Shown here piece by piece: positions 51,584 through 60,899 of a stretch of DNA of 64,000 nt. Below the pieces are notes generated by a model. The model had not been told where the DNA came from, ran no database searches, and saw nothing but the letters and a program-made list of their open reading frames with translations. This DNA is from Litorimonas sp. (GTDB lineage: Bacteria; Pseudomonadota; Alphaproteobacteria; Caulobacterales; Maricaulaceae): contig JAPYSU010000001.1 in the NCBI GenBank assembly GCA_029936425.1, positions 62,001 through 126,000 of the forward strand, given 5' to 3'. Within the stretch, counting starts at the first letter, position 1; every line of letters starts with the position of its first letter. Both the position numbers and the translations under genes were made by a program.

Positions 51584-53362
51584 TTATTCCGTCGTCTCCG
51601 GCTTTTCTTTGCCGGTTATCTTGCGGAAAAATTGATCAATGGGCGTATCGACCTTGAATTTCCGCGTAATAATATATTGCTGACCAAAGGAAAGAATATT
51701 GTTCCAGACCCAGTAAACCAAGAGACCCGCCGGGAAAGGCGCCAGGACAAACATGAATATCCAGGGCATGAATTTGAAAATTCTTGCCTGCATAGGGTCC
51801 GCCGCCGGAGGGGTCAGTGTGTACATCAGGCTCATCGAGATACCGTAAAGGATGGCAAGCGGCCCGATGGCGAGGAAAGCGATCCCCAGTGGATCCGGCC
51901 CCCAGGGGAAGAGACCAAAGCCGTTTAAAACCGAAACAGGATCCTGGGCGGACAAATCCCTTATCCAGCCGAAGAAGGGCGCATGGCGCATATCGATATT
52001 GATGAACACTGCCTTATAAAGCGCAAAGAAGACGAAAATTGTCGGGATAATCGGCAGACAACCCGCTGCCGGATTGACGCCTTCTTTCTTGTAAAGCGCC
52101 ATCATCTCCTTTTGGAGTTTCATCCGGTCTTCTTTGTAACGTTTCTGAAGCTTTTTCAGTTTCGGCTGAACCTTTTTCATCTTCGCCTGGCTCTCATATT
52201 GCTTATTGAAAAGCGGGAACATGAACAGCTTGATGATGAGCGTCAGCGCCAGAATACCCAGTCCGAAATTGCCGAGCAGTTCTCCGAGTTGGGACAGAGC
52301 CCAGCTAATCGGTTTGACCAGAATGCCGACAAAGCCCCAATCAATGGCGCGTTCCATCTGGGCAATACCCAGTTCCGTTTCGTAACGCTTGAGCACGTCC
52401 CGGTCTTTCGCTCCGGCAAACATATATCCGGTGGACGTAATGGAGGTTCCAGACGTCAGCGTCATGGGAGAGAGTGTGTAAGACGTCTCATAGACATCCT
52501 GATTATCCACAGTTCTAAAGTTTCTTTCCGCCGTAATCGTTTGGCCCTGCGGCGCAATCGCGGCCGTTAACCAGTATTTGTCGCTAAGTCCGACCCAACC
52601 GCCTTCTCCGGTTTCCGACCAAGTGCCTTTGTCGCGGATGCTCTTATATTTCATATCATCATAGCTGTTATCCAATATGGAAATCGGACCTTCCTGAATG
52701 ATGAAGAAATTTGTGAGGTCGTCTGGCAAGCCATATTGACGGGAAATTCCGACGCGCTGCAGCGAAATCTCCGACCCGGATGTGTTCGTAACCGTATCGT
52801 CGACGGTCAGAAGGTAGCGGTTATCGACGGAAACTTTCCGGCGAACCTCGAACCCATCGCCTCGATATCCTAGCTCGATAGGGGAATTGACGGTTAAAGT
52901 TGTACCGGACAAAAGTGTCCAATTTGATCCGAGACCGTTATCGCCTGCCCCGGCGCGGACCCAGTTATCAGAAATCAGAGCCGCTTTTTCAGACCCTTCA
53001 GGCGAGAGGGGGGAGACTTGTCCATCCGCTGGATCAAGTGTCTGGTCATAGTTTTTCAAAGTAACGTCGTCATAGCGGAAGCCGGCGGTGGAAAGGCTGC
53101 CGGTCAGGCTCGCCGTATCGATTTTAATACGCTGGCCTTCAGTTGACGTCTGAGCAATGACTTCTTCTCGTGGACGGTTGGCAATTCTTTCTGGCGTGGC
53201 CGCCGGGTCTGCGGCGGATTGTTCCGCCTGAACGCGGGCCATTTCGGCTTCGGCGTCTGCTTTGGCTTTTTCAGCGGCCGGGCCTTGATAAAAAAACCAC
53301 CATCCAATCAGGATAAGCGCGGAGAGCGCCATAGCAAGAATAAAGTTTCTTTGTTCGTTCAT
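51584..53362 (-). CDS. yidC: Membrane protein insertase YidC
   Basis: A 592-residue Gram-negative-type insertase: one N-terminal helix (ILAMALSALILIGWWFFY), a large periplasmic beta domain (about 60-350), then five helices including the hydrophilic-groove region with YESQAKMKKVQPKLKKLQKR and AGCLPIIPTIFVFFALYKAV. It inserts inner-membrane proteins, including oxidase subunits, with or without SecYEG. Gap to rnpA is 27 bases; no yidD gene lies between them. Confidence 0.97.
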   Translation of the reverse strand: MNEQRNFILAMALSALILIGWWFFYQGPAAEKAKADAEAEMARVQAEQSAADPAATPERIANRPREEVIAQTSTEGQRIKIDTASLTGSLSTAGFRYDDVTLKNYDQTLDPADGQVSPLSPEGSEKAALISDNWVRAGAGDNGLGSNWTLLSGTTLTVNSPIELGYRGDGFEVRRKVSVDNRYLLTVDDTVTNTSGSEISLQRVGISRQYGLPDDLTNFFIIQEGPISILDNSYDDMKYKSIRDKGTWSETGEGGWVGLSDKYWLTAAIAPQGQTITAERNFRTVDNQDVYETSYTLSPMTLTSGTSITSTGYMFAGAKDRDVLKRYETELGIAQMERAIDWGFVGILVKPISWALSQLGELLGNFGLGILALTLIIKLFMFPLFNKQYESQAKMKKVQPKLKKLQKRYKEDRMKLQKEMMALYKKEGVNPAAGCLPIIPTIFVFFALYKAVFINIDMRHAPFFGWIRDLSAQDPVSVLNGFGLFPWGPDPLGIAFLAIGPLAILYGISMSLMYTLTPPAADPMQARIFKFMPWIFMFVLAPFPAGLLVYWVWNNILSFGQQYIITRKFKVDTPIDQFFRKITGKEKPETTE

Positions 53363-53389
53363 CGGTCTGAAAGTCCGCTTATTAGAAAA

Positions 53390-53776
53390 TCAAGGGGCGC
53401 CGGGGGCGCTCTTAGGGCTATTTCGTTTTGAAAGCGTTATGAGGGCTTTTTGCGTGTCGTCAAGCAAAGCTGTCCATTCGCGTTCAGTTGTTCCGTCTCT
53501 GGCGATGAAAACATAGTCATGGCCAACAAGTCCATATTCGGGAAGTAAAGCCCGGGCGAGCTCTCTTAGACGCCGTTTCGCGCGGTTTCGGATCACCGCA
53601 TTTCCAATTTTCTTCGTGGCGGTAAATCCAACCCGGATAACGTCATGCTGCGGGTTTTCGCGCATCTGGATGACAATCCCGCCTTGAGCGCGGTAAGCCC
53701 CCTCTCGCACATACAAAAACTCGGCCCGCTTTTTCAGCACGCCGAGCTTTGAATCTATTTTGGAGTCGGCCGTCAT
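53390..53776 (-). CDS. rnpA: Ribonuclease P protein component
   Basis: A 128-residue basic protein subunit of RNase P, which cuts the tRNA 5' leader. The signature KIGNAVIRNRAKRRLRELAR is complete, preceded by VRVGFTATKK-type sequence (RVGFTATK). It follows rpmH by 31 bases, as in most bacteria. Confidence 0.95.
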   Translation of the reverse strand: MTADSKIDSKLGVLKKRAEFLYVREGAYRAQGGIVIQMRENPQHDVIRVGFTATKKIGNAVIRNRAKRRLRELARALLPEYGLVGHDYVFIARDGTTEREWTALLDDTQKALITLSKRNSPKSAPGAP

Positions 53777-53807
53777 GAACGGCGACTTATGCAGCGAAGC
53801 CGATAAG

Positions 53808-53942
53808 CTACGCGGAAAGGACCTTGCGGCCTTTTGCCCGGCGACGGGCCAGGATTTGGCGACCGGCTTTGGTGGCCATACGTGAGCGAAAACCGTGACG
53901 ACGCTTACGGACGATGACGGAAGGTTGGAATGTACGTTTCAT
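53808..53942 (-). CDS. rpmH: 50S ribosomal protein L34
   Basis: 44 residues from ATG 53942: MKRTFQPSVIVRKRRHGFRS, then RMATKAGRQILARRRAKGRK, a perfect L34 pattern. GAGAGCATT before the ATG is the ribosome-binding site. First gene of the rpmH-rnpA-yidC-engB-argB run. The 275-base region upstream to 54217 holds its promoter and no other gene; I see no clear DnaA boxes there. Confidence 0.97.
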   Translation of the reverse strand: MKRTFQPSVIVRKRRHGFRSRMATKAGRQILARRRAKGRKVLSA

Positions 53943-54216
53943 AATGCTCTCCATGAAGCGAATTTGGCCCTATCGTCGGCCCGTATCGCTACATCTGAAT
54001 TCAAGACGCGTCCATTAAGAGGATGAACCGTGGCTGTCAAGTAATTCAGCCGCGAAAATTACAGGGCTGAAGGTCTAAGAAACACCCTATTCGCGCCTGA
54101 CATGATTATAAAATGCGGCGCACGGTTTTGTGAAAAGATTGTGGGGAGCCATGGTCCATGCCATGGTTTAAAAGCGAATGAAAATAATCATGTCTGAGTA
54201 GATTGCAGAGAGATAT

Positions 54217-54975
54217 ATGTCTGAAAATGAAACGAACTCTTCCAAGCAGAGTAAGCCTATTTGGCAGCGACTCCTGCCGCTCGCAATTATTGTCGTGGCG
54301 TTAGCGGCCTTCTTCCTTCTGGGCGGACCAAAATATGTCAGCTTCTCGGCCTTGCGCGAGCATAAGGATAGTCTGGCGAGATTTGTAGAGAGTAACTACC
54401 TTGTGGCGATAATCGGGTTTATTGCGGCTTATGCGGTTCTGACGGCAATTTCTTTTCCCGGGGCCTGGGTGCTTTCGCTTCTAGGCGGATTTCTATTCGG
54501 AACATTTGTCGGCGGAAGCGCGATCGTGATTGGCGCAACAATCGGGGCTACAGGTATTTTCCTGGCGGCGCGCTACGCCATTGGGGATTTCCTGAAACGC
54601 AAAACCAAGGGCAGCTATATGAAGAAGTTCGAAAAAGGACTTCAGGAAAACGAACTTTCCTATCTCTTCATTTTACGACTTATCCCGGTATTTCCCTTTT
54701 TCGTCGTCAATTTCGCGCCCGCCTTGTTTGATGTAAAAGTCAGAAACTACGTTCTGAGCACATTTTTCGGAATCATGCCAGGCAGTTTTGTGTATGCCAG
54801 TGTGGGACAGGGCCTTGAGACAATTCTGGCTGAGGGCGGAAAAGAGAGCTTGTCAGGTATTATGTTCCAGCCGAAAATTCTTCTGCCTATATGCGGACTG
54901 ATCGCCCTGTCCGTTCTGCCTATTCTCTATAAGAAGTTTTTTGGAAAGCCGGGCGCATCCAGTGCGGAAGCCTAA
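54217..54975 (+). CDS. TVP38/TMEM64 family membrane protein
   Basis: A 252-residue inner-membrane protein of the DedA-related SNARE-associated family. N-terminal helix at about 17-34, then the conserved block FPGAWVLSLLGGFLFGTFVG, the GATIGATGIFLAARYAIGD segment and LRLIPVFPFFVVNFAPALFD. Lipid scramblase or transport functions are proposed for relatives. It lies 45 bases before a MerA-like flavoprotein, a pairing repeated in other bacteria, so the two probably act together. Confidence 0.9.
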   Translation: MSENETNSSKQSKPIWQRLLPLAIIVVALAAFFLLGGPKYVSFSALREHKDSLARFVESNYLVAIIGFIAAYAVLTAISFPGAWVLSLLGGFLFGTFVGGSAIVIGATIGATGIFLAARYAIGDFLKRKTKGSYMKKFEKGLQENELSYLFILRLIPVFPFFVVNFAPALFDVKVRNYVLSTFFGIMPGSFVYASVGQGLETILAEGGKESLSGIMFQPKILLPICGLIALSVLPILYKKFFGKPGASSAEA

Positions 54976-55020
54976 ATTTAAAAACCAAAGCGCTGACAAG
55001 ACCTCCCTAGAAAGACATAT

Positions 55021-56475
55021 ATGACCAAGACAGACTATGATGTTGATATTTGCATTATCGGTGCCGGATCAGCGGGACTCTCCGTGGCATCCGGCGCGGC
55101 TCAGCTCGGACGCTCCGTTGTTTTATTTGAAGCCAATGACATGGGCGGCGATTGTCTGAATTCAGGCTGCGTCCCCTCTAAATCTCTCATTGCGGCGGGG
55201 AAAGCGGCTCACGCCCAAACCTCGGGCGAAAAATACGGGATTAAGCCTGTCACACCCAAAATCGACTTCGAAGCTGTCAAAGCCCATGTCAAAGGCGTTA
55301 TCGAACAGATTGCCCCGGTAGATAGTCAGGAGCGCTTTGAAGGCCTCGGCTGCATCGTTATTCGGGAATATGCGCGTTTTACGGATGAAAAAACGGTTGA
55401 ATCTGATTCAACGCGAGTCAAAGCCAAGCGGTTCGTGATTGCCACGGGCTCCCGCGCGTCTGCCCCGCCCATTCCCGGATTGGAGGACACGCCTTATTTA
55501 ACGAATGAAACTATTTTTGATGTTGACCGTCTGCCGGAGCATCTTGTCATTATCGGGGCCGGACCGATCGGGTTCGAATTAGGGCAAACCTTTCGGCGTC
55601 TGGGCAGCGAAGTCACAATTATTGATGTCGCCGCTCCGCTGGGCCGGAACGAGCCGGAACATGCCAAAATCTTGATTGAGGCGTTGGAAAGTGAAGGTGT
55701 TAAATTCCTGACTCCGGCCAAAACCAAGCAAATTAAATCAAAAAAATACAAGACGAAATCCGGCGTCAGCGTCGAGTTGGAAGACGGCACTAAAATTGAC
55801 GGATCACATCTTTTGGTGGCCGCTGGCCGCACGCCAGCGCTAGAAAAACTCACTCTCGAAAAGGCGAATATTAAATACGACAAGAAAGGGATTGAAACAG
55901 ATGAGGCGCTTCGCACCTCTAATTCCAGGATTTATGCCGCCGGAGATGTCGTCAAAGGCATGGGCGGGCTCACTCACGCCGCCGGTTTCCATGCCGGACA
56001 GTTGATTAAGAACTTCTATTTCATGCCGCCTCTCTTAGGCCACATTTTCGCAAAAGCCGCAATTGAGCGTATGCCCGCCGCCATTTATTCCGAACCGGAA
56101 CTTGCCAATATTGGGTTGAGCGAAAAAGAGGCACGCGAGCAGCATGGAGACGATATTAAAACCGTGTCCTGGGAATTCGAAGAAAATGACCGCGCCATGG
56201 CTGAGAGAAAAACTGAAGGCGGGATAAAGATTGTTGCGACCCGTAAAGGAAAAGTCCTGGGAGCCTCCATTGTCGGAGACGGGGCAGGGGAAATCATTCA
56301 AATGCTGTCTTTGGCTATGGCTAGCGGCGTGAAAATCTCCGGACTGGCGCAATTCATCTCGCCTTATCCGACCCGAACTGAAATTGTGAAGCGCGCGGCT
56401 GGTTCTTGGTACACAGATACAATCTTCTCGGAGAAAACGCGAAAGCTCGCCGGAATTCTCACGAAATTTCAATAA
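55021..56475 (+). CDS. MerA-like pyridine nucleotide-disulfide oxidoreductase
   Basis: A 484-residue FAD enzyme of the dihydrolipoamide dehydrogenase/mercuric reductase group. FAD motif CIIGAGSAGLSVASGAAQLG, redox pair C45/C50 in GGDCLNSGCVPSKS, NAD(P)H motif IIGAGPIGFELGQTFRRLG, and IYAAGDVVKG. The final dimer domain lacks the His-X-X-X-X-Glu active-site pair of lipoamide dehydrogenase and the C-terminal Cys pair of true MerA, so neither classical substrate is likely. Pairing with the TVP38 protein upstream suggests a membrane-linked redox role. Confidence 0.88.
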   Translation: MTKTDYDVDICIIGAGSAGLSVASGAAQLGRSVVLFEANDMGGDCLNSGCVPSKSLIAAGKAAHAQTSGEKYGIKPVTPKIDFEAVKAHVKGVIEQIAPVDSQERFEGLGCIVIREYARFTDEKTVESDSTRVKAKRFVIATGSRASAPPIPGLEDTPYLTNETIFDVDRLPEHLVIIGAGPIGFELGQTFRRLGSEVTIIDVAAPLGRNEPEHAKILIEALESEGVKFLTPAKTKQIKSKKYKTKSGVSVELEDGTKIDGSHLLVAAGRTPALEKLTLEKANIKYDKKGIETDEALRTSNSRIYAAGDVVKGMGGLTHAAGFHAGQLIKNFYFMPPLLGHIFAKAAIERMPAAIYSEPELANIGLSEKEAREQHGDDIKTVSWEFEENDRAMAERKTEGGIKIVATRKGKVLGASIVGDGAGEIIQMLSLAMASGVKISGLAQFISPYPTRTEIVKRAAGSWYTDTIFSEKTRKLAGILTKFQ

Positions 56476-56513
56476 CCCTTCTTTTTCGACCGGAAAAACG
56501 CTAACGGGTTTAT

Positions 56514-57908
56514 ATGATTGATGGCTACATAGCGCGGCGCCTTTCGGCCAAGCTCCTGCTTATGACAATTGGGTTTGTCATGTTGGCCGAACTTGTCCTG
56601 TTTTTTCCTTCCGCGGCCGTTTTTCGTCAGAACTGGTTGATGGAGCGTGTGGATCAGGCAGGGATATTGACACAGGCTTTGACAGGCGTTCCGGATTACG
56701 AAGCGTCGGAAATGTTGACCCAGGATTTTATGGAGCAAACAGGCGTTGAGCTATTATCGGCAAAACGTGACGGTATGACGGAGCTTCTGCTGGGGTCGCC
56801 TCCGTCCAGCGTTGAATATGTAGCCGTCGATATGACAGACCCTGACCGCCGCCCTTTATTTCGGGATACTTTTGCGGATTATTTTTCTTCCGGGGACGAG
56901 AGACTTCGCGTGACGGCTCTGTCTCCTGTGAGCGGGCAAGACAGTCTGGAACTGGTCATTCCCCGGTCTGAACTTCGAAGCGAGCTATGGGATTATTTTG
57001 AACGCATTCTGTTATTGTCTCTGGTAATTGCCGTTATAACTGGCGGACTCATATATCTCGCAATGTTGATGATAATTGTCAGGCCGCTGCAGAGATTATT
57101 GGCCGGAATGAAAACCTTTCGGGAAAACCCGCAACATCGGCAAAATGTTAAACGCAATGCTCGCCGTAAGGACGAAATCGGGGAGCTGGAACGGGCCTTT
57201 TCAGACTTGAAGAAGAGCTTGCGGGCGGCCTTTCGACAACGTGAAAGACTGGCGGGACTGGGCTTGTCTGTGGCTAAAATAAATCATGACTTACGGAATG
57301 TCCTCTCAACGGCTCTTTTGGTCTCTGATCGATTGACAACCCACAAGGACAAAAAGGTTGTCGAAATGGGAGAACGGCTTGTAAAAACAATTGAACGCGG
57401 AGTCGGCCTGACAGAAGATGTTCTGGCGTATAGCCGGGCAGAAACGGCAGACCCCGAACCGCAGGATATTCGCCTTTCTTTCCTGTTGGGCGAAGTCGCC
57501 GCCGATACCATGGCCAGCTTTCCCGGCACTCAATTCAAAAACCGCGTGCCGACAGAACTGGAAGTCCGCGCCGACCCCGACCACGCTTACCGCATTCTGC
57601 ATAACCTTTTTCGCAATGCGGCGCAGGCCATGCAAAAAAGCGAGGTGCGGCGCATTACTGTCTCTGCCGAAGTCACCGAAGAAATCACTCATATTAATAT
57701 AAAAGATACCGGGCCGGGATTGCCGGAACGCGCCCAGAAAAACATTTTCCTGGCGTTTGCAGCTTCGCGCGGCGCAGAAGGAAGTACCGGGTTGGGGCTG
57801 TCGATTTCCAAGGAACTTGCGACAGCTCAGAACGGCGATTTAATTCTGGTCAAGACAGGTGAAAAAGGGACGCATTTCAAGCTGTGTCTGCCGACCGTGA
57901 AAACTTAA
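56514..57908 (+). CDS. Orphan sensor histidine kinase
   Basis: 464 residues: TM1 at about 13-36, a periplasmic sensor part (40-160), TM2 at 164-188, HAMP (189-240), a HisKA-like dimerisation helix with H258 in AKINHDLRNVLSTALL, then a HATPase domain with N box HNLFRNAAQAM, DTGPGLP and GSTGLGLSIS. The His region NHDLRN differs from the usual SHELRTP. No response-regulator gene is adjacent, so its partner is elsewhere. Convergent overlap of 4 bases with ggt. Confidence 0.9.
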   Translation: MIDGYIARRLSAKLLLMTIGFVMLAELVLFFPSAAVFRQNWLMERVDQAGILTQALTGVPDYEASEMLTQDFMEQTGVELLSAKRDGMTELLLGSPPSSVEYVAVDMTDPDRRPLFRDTFADYFSSGDERLRVTALSPVSGQDSLELVIPRSELRSELWDYFERILLLSLVIAVITGGLIYLAMLMIIVRPLQRLLAGMKTFRENPQHRQNVKRNARRKDEIGELERAFSDLKKSLRAAFRQRERLAGLGLSVAKINHDLRNVLSTALLVSDRLTTHKDKKVVEMGERLVKTIERGVGLTEDVLAYSRAETADPEPQDIRLSFLLGEVAADTMASFPGTQFKNRVPTELEVRADPDHAYRILHNLFRNAAQAMQKSEVRRITVSAEVTEEITHINIKDTGPGLPERAQKNIFLAFAASRGAEGSTGLGLSISKELATAQNGDLILVKTGEKGTHFKLCLPTVKT

Positions 57909-59722
57909 GGCGCGGCGACGCTTCCTTCGCGCCGCGGGTCTGCTCCGCCAATCAGAGTGCCGTCTTCCTGCCGATAGATAATGTGAAGGCCTGAAATTTC
58001 TCCGGCGGAACGCACGACTTTATGACCCATATTTTCAAGCTCGCTGACCGTCTCATTTGGCAGTCCAAATTCGACGGCTCCTGCCCCGCGGTCAATCTCG
58101 TCCGTATTTTCCTTTTTCAGATCCTGGGATTCCAGCCGCACCTGGCCGTTACGGGAAATAACATTGGGAAGCTCAATGGCTTCTTGCGGGCTAAGGTCCC
58201 AGTCCAGAATACCGACAACACTTTTTGCAACATAGGCAATGATGGAATTTCCGCCCGGCGAACCTGTTGAGAAGAGAAACTCTCCGTCCGGGTTGAACAC
58301 AATGAGCGGCGCCATAGAACTGCGCGGCCGTTTTCCGGGCGCGACAGCATTCGCGATAGGGTCGCCGTTCTCGTCAACAGCTTTAAAAGAGAAGTCAGTT
58401 AGCTGATTGTTGAGCATGAAACCCTTGACCATGCGCTGGCTACCAAAAGCGGACTCGACCGTTGTTGTCATTGAAACCGTCAGCCCGTCTGAGTCGACAA
58501 TCGTGAAGTGAGATGTGCCAGGACTGTCCGGCGTCGCGTCATTTCCGCGAACGAAATCAACAGGGTTTCCGGCCTTTACTTTGGCCAATACGCCGTTTTG
58601 ATGAATTAATTCTGCGCGGGATTTCAAATAATCCTTGTTCAAAAGCGGCCCAACAGGCACATCGACAAAATCCGGATCCGCGACATATTTATCGCGGTCT
58701 GCATAGGCGAGGGCAGAGGCTTCGGCAAAAACGTGCCATCCTTGTGTCGTTTGTCCTAACTCGGCCATATTGAAATTTTCCAGCTGACCGAGAATAGACA
58801 TGACGGCGAGCGGCCCGGAGGAGGGCGGCGTCGCGCCGCAGATAATATTGGCGCGGTAGGTGCCGCAGAGCGCTTCGGTCTTTTTGGCTTGATAGCTGTT
58901 CATATCCAGCAAGGTCATTGTCCCGGGTAGAGGCGCTTGTTGAGTTTTGTCGATGATAGCCTGAGCAATAGGCCCTTCGAGAAGGGCGCGCGGATTATCC
59001 TGCAGCGCGCGCAAGGTTTCGGCGTAGGGATTATTATCACGAAGAGTGCCCTCGGGAATGGGGCTTCCGTCTTCTAGAAAGAAATATTCGCGGGCTTGCT
59101 GATCGTTTTTCAAAACATAGGCGCCCATGCGTTCCACCAAACCGGCCAGACGCGCGCTGACCACAAATCCGTCCTCAGCAAGTTTTATGGCAGGTTCCAT
59201 CTGAGGTCCCCATTCCAGCTTGCCATAATCCTGATGCGCCAGCTCGAGCATGACCATGGCTCCCGGCACGCCTGTGGACCGTCCGGAGGCAATGCCTTCG
59301 AAATAGCGCAAAGGCTCTCCGGTTTCCGGGTCCGTGAATAAATCAGACGTGACATTGGCCGGAGCCGTTTCCCGTCCGTTATAATTCCAGACCTGGGCCG
59401 TTTCAGGATCGTAAACCACCATGAATGCGCCGCCGCCGAGACCCGAGCTTTGCGGCTCCACCAATCCTAAGACCGTTTGCACAGCGATGGCCGCGTCCAC
59501 AGCCGAGCCGCCCTGCCTTAGAATTTCGACACCTGCCTCAACGGCCAAGGGGTTGGCAGCTGCCACCATGCCCGGAGACAGCGCTTTGGTTGTTTTCACT
59601 CTCTCAATGGCTGGCTTTTGGTTCTCACCTGGCTTCATAGTCTGAGTCTGTGTTTCCGAAGGCGCGATGCATCCTCCCAAAAACAGAGCAGTGGACAGGC
59701 AGAGGGCAGGAAGATGTTTCAT
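57905..59722 (-). CDS. ggt: Gamma-glutamyltransferase, lipoprotein form
   Basis: A 605-residue Ntn-hydrolase cleaving glutathione and other gamma-glutamyl compounds. It is made as a precursor that self-cleaves before the nucleophile Thr, here in PGTSHFTIVDSDGL. Other marks: GGSAVDAAIAVQTVLGLVEP, SSGLGGGAFMVVYD, and SSMAPLIVF followed by GSPGGNSII. The signal peptide ends in FLGGC, indicating a lipoprotein. Complements gshA in glutathione turnover though 50 kb away. Confidence 0.95.
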   Translation of the reverse strand: MKHLPALCLSTALFLGGCIAPSETQTQTMKPGENQKPAIERVKTTKALSPGMVAAANPLAVEAGVEILRQGGSAVDAAIAVQTVLGLVEPQSSGLGGGAFMVVYDPETAQVWNYNGRETAPANVTSDLFTDPETGEPLRYFEGIASGRSTGVPGAMVMLELAHQDYGKLEWGPQMEPAIKLAEDGFVVSARLAGLVERMGAYVLKNDQQAREYFFLEDGSPIPEGTLRDNNPYAETLRALQDNPRALLEGPIAQAIIDKTQQAPLPGTMTLLDMNSYQAKKTEALCGTYRANIICGATPPSSGPLAVMSILGQLENFNMAELGQTTQGWHVFAEASALAYADRDKYVADPDFVDVPVGPLLNKDYLKSRAELIHQNGVLAKVKAGNPVDFVRGNDATPDSPGTSHFTIVDSDGLTVSMTTTVESAFGSQRMVKGFMLNNQLTDFSFKAVDENGDPIANAVAPGKRPRSSMAPLIVFNPDGEFLFSTGSPGGNSIIAYVAKSVVGILDWDLSPQEAIELPNVISRNGQVRLESQDLKKENTDEIDRGAGAVEFGLPNETVSELENMGHKVVRSAGEISGLHIIYRQEDGTLIGGADPRREGSVAAP

Positions 59723-59912
59723 AAAAAGGCCTTTGTCGTTTGAGCAGCGACCCTAAGCTTACAGCAATTAAACCGCAAACGGGAATTGGAGCTTCCCAAG
59801 AAGCTACTCAGTAAAAAAGAATCTCAATTTGAACCTTTTGGCCCAAACTTCCGACTATAAGATGCAAACACGTTCCGCATGGTAAAGCAGTGAACGTTTC
59901 GAAGGGGATGAT

Positions 59913-60500
59913 GTGCCGAAAGCGAAGACAAAAGCGGATCTCGTCAAAGCTCTTGATACTTATCAAGCCTTCTTGGCGTCGAAAGGAGACAGAAATGCCT
60001 TTGAAGGGCTTTACAAGCGGTGGCATCCAAAAGGAATTCGCTTGGCCCAAAGGCTTACTGGTAATGCCGAGGAGGCAAAGGATGTTCTACAGGAGGCGTC
60101 CATGACGATTGCGAGGAACATACACCGACTTGAAAAACCGGAACAGTTTTCGGCTTGGGCCTACACAATTGTCCGGCGCCGCGCGGCGGATCATATTCGC
60201 TCCACCATAAAAGCCAGAGAGGCTTCAGTGCGCGCAGCACGTTATCAAGAGTCGCCGCCTCAATCCTGTGCGGAGACGGATCTGTCTTTAAGACAGGTGC
60301 TTTCACACTTACCGTCTGAGGAGAGAGCATTGCTTACATTATTTTATGTCGACGGATTTACCGGGCGGGACATTGCACAAGCGCTGGGTATACCTTTGGG
60401 AACGGTAAAATCGCGTCTGTTCAAAGCCCGCGAAAATCTCAAACAATATTATCAACCCGTCCCCCGGGACGATACCCCTCAAGGAGAGAGAAATGAGTGA
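59913..60500 (+). CDS. ECF-type RNA polymerase sigma factor
   Basis: 195 residues starting with GTG 59913 after AAGGGG (the ATG two bases earlier is out of frame). Region 2: FEGLYKRWHPKGIRLAQRLT through EEAKDVLQEASMTIARNIH and FSAWAYTIVRRRAADHIRS; region 4: LPSEERALLTLFYVDGFTGR and IAQALGIPLGTVKSRLFKAR. No region 3, so it is an ECF factor for envelope or stress response. Overlaps the next gene by 8 bases, which probably encodes its regulator. Confidence 0.95.
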   Translation: MPKAKTKADLVKALDTYQAFLASKGDRNAFEGLYKRWHPKGIRLAQRLTGNAEEAKDVLQEASMTIARNIHRLEKPEQFSAWAYTIVRRRAADHIRSTIKAREASVRAARYQESPPQSCAETDLSLRQVLSHLPSEERALLTLFYVDGFTGRDIAQALGIPLGTVKSRLFKARENLKQYYQPVPRDDTPQGERNE

Positions 60501-60867
60501 TTTTGACAAGAGACTATCTCAGTTATTGAGTGAAGAAGATGAGGCCTTTATTGCCGACGCAGTGGATGAGCAAGGCTATTACGCCTCTGTTCTAAAAAGC
60601 CTGGAAGGTCAGGGCAGTGGTATGCGCATTCTCTCCTGGGTTGGCATATTTATTTTCAGCGCACTCCTTCTGATATCTATCTGGCAGTTTTTTCAGGCGG
60701 AAACCGTTCGAGATCAAATCCTGTTCGCCTCCCTGGCGATCATGTTGAATTCCGCCCAAATCGCTATGAAGCTCTGGTTTAATATGCAGCTTAACCGCCG
60801 CATCATCACACAGGAACTGCGGCGGCTTCAGCTTGTTATGACCAAGGCCAACTTTGATAGTCAATGA
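60493..60867 (+). CDS. Small membrane protein coupled to the ECF sigma factor (DUF6768-like)
   Basis: 124 residues. N-terminal cytoplasmic helix (FDKRLSQLLSEEDEAFIADA), two membrane helices (about 47-68 and 77-97), and a basic C-terminal helix. Overlap with the sigma gene and this layout suggest an anti-sigma factor or partner; the family known as DUF6768 sits in this position in related alphaproteobacteria. It lacks the classical zinc anti-sigma motif. GGAGAGAGAA precedes the ATG. Confidence 0.75.
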   Translation: MSDFDKRLSQLLSEEDEAFIADAVDEQGYYASVLKSLEGQGSGMRILSWVGIFIFSALLLISIWQFFQAETVRDQILFASLAIMLNSAQIAMKLWFNMQLNRRIITQELRRLQLVMTKANFDSQ

Positions 60868-60873
60868 CGCATT

Positions 60874-60899
60874 GACCCTTCCGTTTATTGCGGAAGGTC
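60874..60899. terminator. Hairpin between convergent genes, possible terminator
   Basis: GACC(C)TTCCG-TTTATTG-CGGAAGGTC forms a 9-bp stem between the DUF6768-like gene and the convergent SnoaL-like gene, whose stop lies in the loop. There is no T-run, so terminator function is uncertain. Confidence 0.35.

Noticed and set aside
53942..54217. Replication origin next to rpmH
   Set aside because: rpmH can neighbour oriC, but I see no dnaA gene, DnaA-box cluster or AT-rich unwinding region; only promoter sequence for rpmH and the TVP38 gene.
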